Assembly (NCBI RefSeq): GCF_040954645.1
Contig: NC_092805.1
Location: 70,851,186 to 70,915,185, forward strand
Direction: 5' to 3'
Source of the DNA: Diabrotica undecimpunctata
Taxonomy: Eukaryota; Arthropoda; Insecta; Coleoptera; Chrysomelidae
DNA: 64,000 nucleotides
Positions 57,653-64,000 of this stretch are shown piece after piece. A program made the translations under genes and the position numbers. The notes below the pieces were generated by a model. It worked only from the letters and a program-made list of their open reading frames with translations. It was not told the DNA's origin and searched no databases. Within the stretch, counting starts at the first letter, position 1, and each line of letters begins with the position of its first letter.

Positions 57653-57931
57653 GTGTTGGATGAAATTTTATTACAACTGATGGAAAAGATACCCGCAAGA
57701 AAAAAAAATCAAGCATGCCTTCCAACTGCATTTTCATCATATAAAAATTGTAGAATCATTTTAGATTGTACAGAAGTGTACTCAGTTACTCCTGCCAGTA
57801 TGGAAAAACAAAAAATAACATACAGTTCTTATAAGCACCATAATACCTGGAAGGTTCTTGTAGAAGTATCACCAAATGCTGCTCCTCAGTTTACAGAGCC
57901 AAACAAAACAGACCCCCATAGCAAAAGCTAG
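57653..57931 (+). pseudogene. DDE_Tnp_4 nuclease fragment
   Basis: Contains RIILDCTEVYSVTPAS, then KITYSSYKHHNTWKVLVEVS and PNAAPQFTEP, the conserved block around the first catalytic Asp (usually IIDCTE) of DDE_Tnp_4 enzymes. The remaining catalytic residues are missing after 57931. Confidence 0.75.
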
Positions 57932-59640
57932 GATACATGTTAGAGGGCGATCCGAAGAATAAAGTGTTGCAATATATTGCAGCAAATTCCAAATTTTTAC
58001 ATGTCTCAAATAACAGTAATATTTCAGTTATGTTTTGCTTTAACAAATTTTCAATACTCTCTTATTAAAGAAGTTGAGCAGTATTACTCAAAGTACTTTA
58101 TTGGTGTTATTTATTATTATTTAGTAAAAGGATGTAACATTTATTCTTATGAAAATAAAATAATGAATAAAGATGGTGAAAGATAAATTTGGATCTGTGA
58201 CATCAATCAAATTTTGTACTTGAGCCAGTTGAAGTGTAAACCTTTAAAGAAAGATTTGTTGATTTATTAACTCCAAGCAACATATGTGTATAGAGGAGTA
58301 TAAAAAATACAATAATAATGTTCATATAACATACAATTCTCAAACAAATAAAAATTATTAAACTGTGTCATTTTAAAAATTGCTATATATTTAACAACAG
58401 ATATATTTTTTTAATTTGGTTTTGAATCTTTAATGTTGCTTATAGTTTTACTCTTGAAGGTATAAATATATCTTTACAAATCAACTGTTAAACAAATTTA
58501 TGACATGCTAGCTTTGTAGTAATAAGAAAAATTGTTTGATGATCAATTCCTAATATTTTTTATTAAATTTTACCATTTGATCTCTTCTAACATAAAATAT
58601 GATTGTCACTTATTCCAAATTGTCTTCAAACCAGGCATGATTTTAAAATCTGCCTCTAAAGTTAATTGTGACAAGTCCATTTTTCAATCAGGAATTTATT
58701 GTTGTAAATCTTGTAATAAGTATCCTTTATAAAATGTATAACACTCTAAATCAATATTTAATGGAGCTCATTTCTAATGCTACTGTAATTGATTCTTGTG
58801 CTAGAGAAAATAATTACATGGTTTACAACAATAATGAATTATTTAAATTTTTGGTATATTAAATTAATTTTTTAAATTCATCCTGTTTTTTTCACAATGT
58901 AAACCCTTGTAAATACTTAATGAAACACTACTAATTTTTTGAAAAGTTTATTAATGTTATAAAATTTATGTATAAAAATAAATTTATTTTCTGACAACTT
59001 ATCAATAGAAATCAAAATAAGCAACAAAAGAAATAATGTTCGCAGCAGTAATGTCCATACAACTATACATTTATTTTTAATTAAAAAAAAAAATGTGAAA
59101 AACAATGGACCAGTCAGTTGATTCTGTTGATCAAAATTTACATTTAATAACATAGAAAAAATAATAAAGTGTTGCTATTAAAATTTATCTTAATAATAAA
59201 TAGAAAATGTAACAAAACAAAAATGTACAAAAACATATGTCTTGTGACAATGAGACCTTACCCAATGCTATTTATTTATTTGTCAACTAGCAATTGCCCA
59301 ATCTAAATACAATATTATAATATTATAATGTGTACAATAATTTTAAAACTGTAATTTATCACATGTCATAAAATTTACAAATTACATACATGAAAAGAAA
59401 TAAACAAAAAATTAATTTAAAATCGATTAAACTAAATTGCACAGCTAATAGCATCAAAAAATCATGTGCAAGATATTAATTGCACTTGAATTTGGTATAT
59501 TTAATTTTTTAAACACTCACTATGGCAATTTGATAGAAAGGTTTACACATAATGTGATATCACAACTAAAAGTCCTTATTCACTACTTAAACTAGGAGAA
59601 AATGAATATCTTTAGTCTTGTACAGGATAAAATCAGGGAC
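57932..59640. other. No gene recognised (interior of the THAP transposon)
   Basis: AT-rich. Short frames at 57977, 58532 and 58668 show no family motif, though CDKSIFQSGIYCCKSCNKY hints at a former Cys-rich segment. Otherwise nothing is seen. Confidence 0.35.
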
Positions 59641-59966
59641 ACCTAAAAAGACTAAAATATTAATTTAAATATTTTTCAACTTCATAACTAATTTCAATGA
59701 TTTATTGATTTACATTAATAACATTGATATAAACAACAACAAAACTCTTTGAAATAAAGAAAAAATAATTAAAGTTTTAATCTAACACAATATAACCTTA
59801 AAATATGAACTTTGACAGTAAAATTACACCAACTGTGATTCTCAATCTGAGTCTGTGTTCTGTGTTTCCGTCTAAAACATGGCGATCGCGTGCTGGAAAA
59901 CTTCAAAGGCGGCATCTGAGAGTGGGCATTCTGATTGTTTCTTATTCTGTGCTGACGGGTTACTTG

Positions 59967-60299
59967 CTTTGGTCTCGCTCTTGTAGGCAAATTGGCATGC
60001 TTTTAGATGAAAATTCTTAGGGCGGTGTTTTTACCCTTAGAATGATATTAAAATCTCATTATTTTGCGTGTTTGTGTTTCTTTCATGATAACTGATGCAT
60101 ATTTACATTGTACTCTGTACTCATTGGCCCAGGCATGTTTGCATATCTATGATTTTTGAAGTCCCTGTTTTTAATATATGTTTCGTGCACATTTATCCTG
60201 AAAGTGGTCTTGTGGTTTCTCTCACATATAAATTGTTGCATTCACAGTTTATTTATAAATGCAGTTCTTTGATTTTCCTTATGTGTTGCTAGGTTTAGT
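59967..60299. other. No gene seen; repeat related to that near 5 kb
   Basis: Bases 60010-60050 resemble 4975-5020 (agggtggtgttcttac versus agggcggtgtttttac). No frame. Confidence 0.35.
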
Positions 60300-60620
60300 T
60301 TTGGACAGAATAGATCTGAGTATATTGGCTGTTATGAATGTTGTTGTGATGTTATACTTATCCCCTAAATTTTCTAATTTTTTCAATAAGCCCTTTACAT
60401 AATATAGTATTGTTTTCATCTTTAAATAACTTGTTTTGAGCGTTTCTGGATTGCTTGTGATGTTTTGTTGTTTCCTTTTTTATCCAGAAAAGGAAGTGAA
60501 TTGTCGTTTTCTTTATCCATGATAAATTTGATTGAATATTCTTTACCGTTGATGTCTTTCAGAAAGTTTTTCAATGCTTCTGGTTCGTGAGGCCAAATAG
60601 AGAACGGTGAACGGTTTAAG
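60300..60620 (-). pseudogene. Penelope-like element RT scrap
   Basis: The minus strand around 60590-60480 reads EPEALKNFLKDINGKEYSIK, then FIMDKENDNSLPFLD. This is the characteristic 'LPFLD' block after the PLE RT catalytic box. Downstream pieces to about 60300 are frameshifted. It shows that coding PLEs exist in this genome alongside the hammerhead-bearing fold-backs. Confidence 0.75.
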
Positions 60621-60849
60621 TAGATTATAAAAATTTTCTAAACCAATTACGAAGGACCTATGTACAACCTAAATGGTTGGAAGATATTTTTAACCACTCA
60701 TATATCATAGGAAATTGAATTATCTTTGTTTTATGTATGTACGACTTTCCTCCAAAATTAATATTTGTAAAGTTATGAGCAAAGAAAGTAGACAAAAATC
60801 GATATTTTTAGTAATTTTTAAATATTTTAATGTTTTTATTCATGTTCCA

Positions 60850-61765
60850 ACAAGTATTCTCATTGAACGTGATGATGTTATCAGATGGAGACGTAATTAC
60901 CTAACTTCTATAAAAAGGTACAGAAGTGAAGGTAGGCCCATTTATTACCTTGACGAAACATGGGTAAATAAAGGTCACACCAAAGATAAAGTGTGGGTAG
61001 ACTGTGCCATAAAAAACCCTAGACAGGCATTCATTGAGGGGCTGTCTACTGGTTTAAAAAACCCATCGGGGAAAGGAAAACGCCTCATAGTTTTACATGT
61101 TGGATCAGAGTTAGGATTTGTTAATGAAGGGGTTTTACTTTTTGAGGGAAGAAAGACAGAGGATTACCATGAAGAAATAAATGCATCTGTTTTTGAAAAT
61201 TGGTTTAATAATATCTTGCAAAAATTACCAAAAAACGCTATCATTGTAATGGATCATATTTTCACAGCCGAAAAGTAGAAAAAATTCCGACAACATCATC
61301 AACAAAGAAATATATGCAAGAATGGTTACAAATAAAAAACATTCCTTTTGATATGGAGATGAGTAGGTTAGGACTTTTACATCTTGTACGTGTAAATAAA
61401 GATAAGGATACTATGTATATAACTGATGAGATGGCTAAAACAAATGGTCAAATTGTATTGCGGCTGCCTCCACATCATTGAGAGTTGAATCCCATTGAGA
61501 AAATTTGGGCCCAGGTGAACTTGACCAGCCCTTGGTGAATGATGTGGCACTTAAAAACACGACATTTAAACTTAAAGAAGTAAAAAAACTTCTGTTACAA
61601 GCTCTCGAAAATGTAACCACAACACATTGGCAAAATTGTGTTAATCACATTCTCAAAGTGAAGGAAAAAATGTGTAAATTAGATGGCATCATGGATAGTG
61701 TAATAGAGCCGTTAATAATTCCAATTGGAAATGAGAGTAACACAAGTTCTTCAGAAGATGAATAA
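60850..61765 (+). pseudogene. IS630/DDE_3-type transposase, broken
   Basis: IYYLDETWVNKGHTKDK (first Asp, about 60950), KGKRLIVLHVGSELGFVNEG, a second Asp in IVMDHIF (about 61250) followed by a stop at 61276, then LRLPPHH and ELNPIEKIWAQV (catalytic Glu, about 61498), and an acidic Ser-rich end (SNTSSSEDE, stop 61765). Intact relatives have 'VMDNAPYHS' at the second Asp; here the following residues differ. Several stops and a frameshift near 61500. This is one member of a widespread insect transposase-derived family. Confidence 0.8.
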
Positions 61766-62099
61766 ATTGTATCACTTGTACCTTCAAAGTAATTTCCTTT
61801 TCTAGATGTATATTTTCATTTCATCTTTCTTATTCATTATCCAAGTGTTACAAGCATACAATGTCAATAGTCCCGAACATTATACCATTGCACTACTTAC
61901 TTTTAGTAGTCTCTTTTGTATTTCTTTCCTCCTTATCAATTATTGTCACTCACCAAATATTTGAATTTGCTATATGCTGTTCTCCTTAGGTCGTATAAAA
62001 ATAAATATCACAGTTCACATACCTAATACATCATATCGTATTTATGATCATCATATGAATCTGAAATTGGTTGTTTGGTACAATGATAATTTGTTTCTA

Positions 62100-62850
62100 A
62101 TAAGCATTAGTCAACTAAGAAATCTAAGTTCCCTAACTTTTCTTCCTCCTTGCATGCTGTATGTGTATCTACATAGTTTCCAATTTTCTGCAGTGACTTT
62201 CGATAAAACTTCCTCAACATTCTTTTCACATTAACTAATTTGAATATATGTAGTTTGTTTCTCGCTACGTCTTTATACAACAGTTATTTCTTCAATTACT
62301 GTTGTTTTTCGCTGTCACCCTTTACATGTGCCCATACTAGCTGTATAGGGTTAAGTTGACAGTAATTATATGGGGATAAACGAAGTACAGTTATTCTCTC
62401 ATTTTTAGCTTTTTCATTGATTACATATTTTTTATACTTTTGTTTGTGTTATTGAACAATAATTCATGAGTTCTGTTTTAACCATCGTTTTATCAAATGC
62501 AATCTCTTTTCCTTTTAACTGATTAGGTAAATAATGCCTTTATAAAGCTAAAGTTGGTAGTTTTTCAATTAAACAACAATGGCAATTAACATTATCCATT
62601 ACTATGACAGAATTTTGCCGTATGTTACCGTCTGATACCATTAAATATTCGTCAAATACATACCTCTATTCTCATGATACTCTTTGGTGGTTCTTGAAGT
62701 ACATTCTAGAAAAACACCATTTACAAAGCCAGTTTCAGATCCAATTTAAATAATTATTAGTCCACCTTTTCCAATAGGTGGGTTCAAACCATCTTAAAAT
62801 GCTTTATATTTATGTAACAGGCTAAATTTTATAGATACCATTAACATTAG
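62100..62850 (-). pseudogene. Second IS630/DDE_3-type transposase copy, opposite strand, Glu to Gln
   Basis: The minus strand reads PPIGKGGLIII then GSETGFVNGVFLE (about 62790-62710), a degraded second-Asp block (about 62610), then YVINEKAKNERITVLRLSPY and CQLNPIQLVWAHVKGDSEKQ (about 62430-62290). The catalytic Glu position is Gln. The C-terminal remains run to about 62100. It is the same family as the copy at 60850 and convergent with it, but clearly diverged. Confidence 0.75.
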
Positions 62851-63393
62851 TAATTTTCTTGCTTCACTTTTCAAATTCCCAAACAACTTCAGTTTCTTCT
62901 TGTTAAGAGGACTATGTCATCTACATAAAGATGTATATGTATTGCTGTTTACATGTGTAATTAATTTTATATTTGGTAAGGAAAGGTTTATCAAATAAAC
63001 ACTTATGTAAAAGGAGGAAAACTCATAGTCATTTATTTTAAAATTGAATATAAAAAATACATATTTAGAAATAAAATAAAAAAGAATAGGTATATCTAAC
63101 ATTTTACAAGTATTCAATAATATATTCTCAAAATAAACAAATTCTATTTGAATACAGGTACAAAAGAACGACAGAAGATTACTATATAAATTCAAAACAT
63201 ATATTATAGTGAAAGTACGATAATAGAGTAGCAGTAGACAAGTACCTAGATAAAATAAACAATACACTGGAATCTGGCTAAATAGCATCTAACATAGCAA
63301 GACCAACAATTCATACCCAATTCATCATCACCAATCATTCAGGGCTCAATTAAACAACCAAGATGAGATATTACAAAAAAAAGTAAATTCTAA
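62851..63393. other. No gene seen
   Basis: AT-rich. A 123-codon minus frame (63288-62917) is Phe/Tyr/Leu-rich with no recognised motif and looks compositional. Confidence 0.4.
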
Positions 63394-63594
63394 TTGCACA
63401 AAACCTTAATACATCCAGTATTTACATATGGATCTGAAATCTGGTTACTTAGTCAAAGTGAAGACAGCGAATTGGCTACTTTAGGCAGAACAATCTTGAC
63501 ATATATACAAAGGAGAAAAATAAAAAAGGCAGATGGAGAAGAAGATATAATTTTGAACTATACAGGGCATACCAGGATCTATATCCCATTATGA
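63394..63594 (+). pseudogene. LINE RT C-terminal scrap
   Basis: HKTLIHPVFTYGSEIWLLSQ and LATLGRTILTYIQRRK correspond to the 'YKTLIRPVLTYGSETW ... FERKVLRTIY' region of the LINE at 31.5 kb. Short and without catalytic motifs. Confidence 0.7.
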
Positions 63595-63933
63595 CCTAGT
63601 GTTAATTTTATGTAACACTTGCAGATGTATTTAGTCGGCTTTACATGAAGTTTCATTTTGACTAAAATCACATAGATGACGGTATAAAACATTCAAAACA
63701 AACATAAGGAAGCCTTCCATATTTTTACAAGAATACTGTTAAATAGTGCTTTTTTGTTGTTGTCTGTGAAAATAGTTAGTTACTTTATTTATGTTTGATA
63801 AAAACAGCTTGGAATAATTGTAAATTTACTTATATGTTACGTTAGGCTCTTTGAAGTATGTGTTGTTTTTCAACTTTTCACTTATATAAACATAGTTAAC
63901 TTTTTGAAATTAATTAATTTATTTATTTATTTC
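63595..63933. other. No gene seen
   Basis: AT-rich spacer ending in a tttattta simple repeat just before the tRNA-like sequence. Confidence 0.4.
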
Positions 63934-64000
63934 GATCGGATAGCCAAGCGGGCTGGGAGGCTGGCTTCTCCTTCGCTTCACTGCGAGAGATGTCAGTTCA
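63934..64000 (+). repeat. tRNA-derived sequence, probably the head of a SINE (cut by window end)
   Basis: It reads gatcgga, then an A-box-like tagccaagcggg (63941-63952), ending in gtcagttca, the start of a B-box at the expected distance. The layout fits a class-II tRNA (Leu/Ser-like) or a SINE derived from one. Poor acceptor/D-stem fit and the repeat context favour a SINE. Confidence 0.45.

Larger units (their letters stand above)
55985..59966 (+). mobile_element. THAP/DDE_Tnp_4 transposon (ISL2EU/Harbinger-related), TIR interrupted
   Basis: The ends are inverted. 55998-56092 pairs with 59966 to about 59870 (shared gaataagaaacaatcagaat, gcccactctc, ccatgttttag). 56738-56850 pairs with about 59818-59700 (shared gtgttagattaaaacttt, aattattttttcc). 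Between the two left blocks sits a P-like MITE. Internal genes encode a THAP exon and a DDE_Tnp_4 piece, the combination known from ISL2EU-like elements. Exact termini and duplication were not fixed. Confidence 0.65.

Overview
The window is repeat-dominated, AT-rich animal nuclear DNA. The mix of an errantivirus-like Gypsy element with an env gene, rosa-type mariners, RNase H-bearing LINEs, Penelope-like elements (PLEs), a BEL/Pao element, P-like, Harbinger-like and THAP transposons points to an insect. A beetle is my guess only. I found no host gene, rRNA, complete tRNA or CRISPR array. Nearly every supportable gene belongs to a mobile element, and most are broken; the exception is the Gypsy pol+env pair at the left edge, whose visible part is uninterrupted.

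Layout: 1-4.0 kb, 3' part of an errantivirus-like Gypsy element (pol, env, 3' LTR). 4.0-6.4 kb, unassigned and repeat DNA. 6.4-11.7 kb, an RNase H LINE on the minus strand. 11.7-12.6 kb, a mariner remnant. 13.6-14.5 kb, one arm of a dispersed repeat (R), whose other copy lies inverted at 29.5-31.0 kb. 14.8-15.8 kb, a head-to-head PLE. 15.8-20.1 kb, a mariner (DD41D type) with very long TIRs and a gag-bearing retroelement fragment inserted in one TIR. 20.2-29.5 kb, a Gypsy element whose RT is split by a 4.4-kb fold-back insertion (A), itself split by a 3.0-kb near-perfect palindrome (B). Both insertions have 12-bp target duplications and hammerhead-ribozyme-like motifs near their tips. 31.0-32.7 kb, a LINE reverse-transcriptase fragment lying between LTR ends with a tRNA primer site and a 5-bp duplication.

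32.9-35.1 and 39.7-40.4 kb are arrays of 10-bp and 9-bp A/T units. Between them are a LINE, a P-like element with a THAP exon, and a Gypsy pol scrap. 41.1-46.8 kb, a BEL/Pao element with an env-like region (minus strand), interrupted by a Tc1 element. 47.2-54.8 kb, LINE material including a near full-length LINE split by a Harbinger-like element with convergent MADF and transposase exons. 55.9-60.0 kb, a THAP/DDE_Tnp_4 transposon with a P-like MITE nested in its left TIR. 60.3-63.6 kb, PLE, IS630-like transposase and LINE scraps. 64.0 kb, the start of a tRNA-derived sequence.

The strongest biological signal is a recurring RNA-like motif: a CUGANGA-type core, one extra base, stem II, GAAA, then a tiny palindromic stem III. 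It occurs at six loci (eight copies), three of them in fold-back or head-to-head elements. With the PLE endonuclease found in the same arrangement, this suggests a family of PLE-derived, ribozyme-bearing inverted-repeat retroelements. All identifications rest on reading the sequence and remembered family motifs; no database search was possible.
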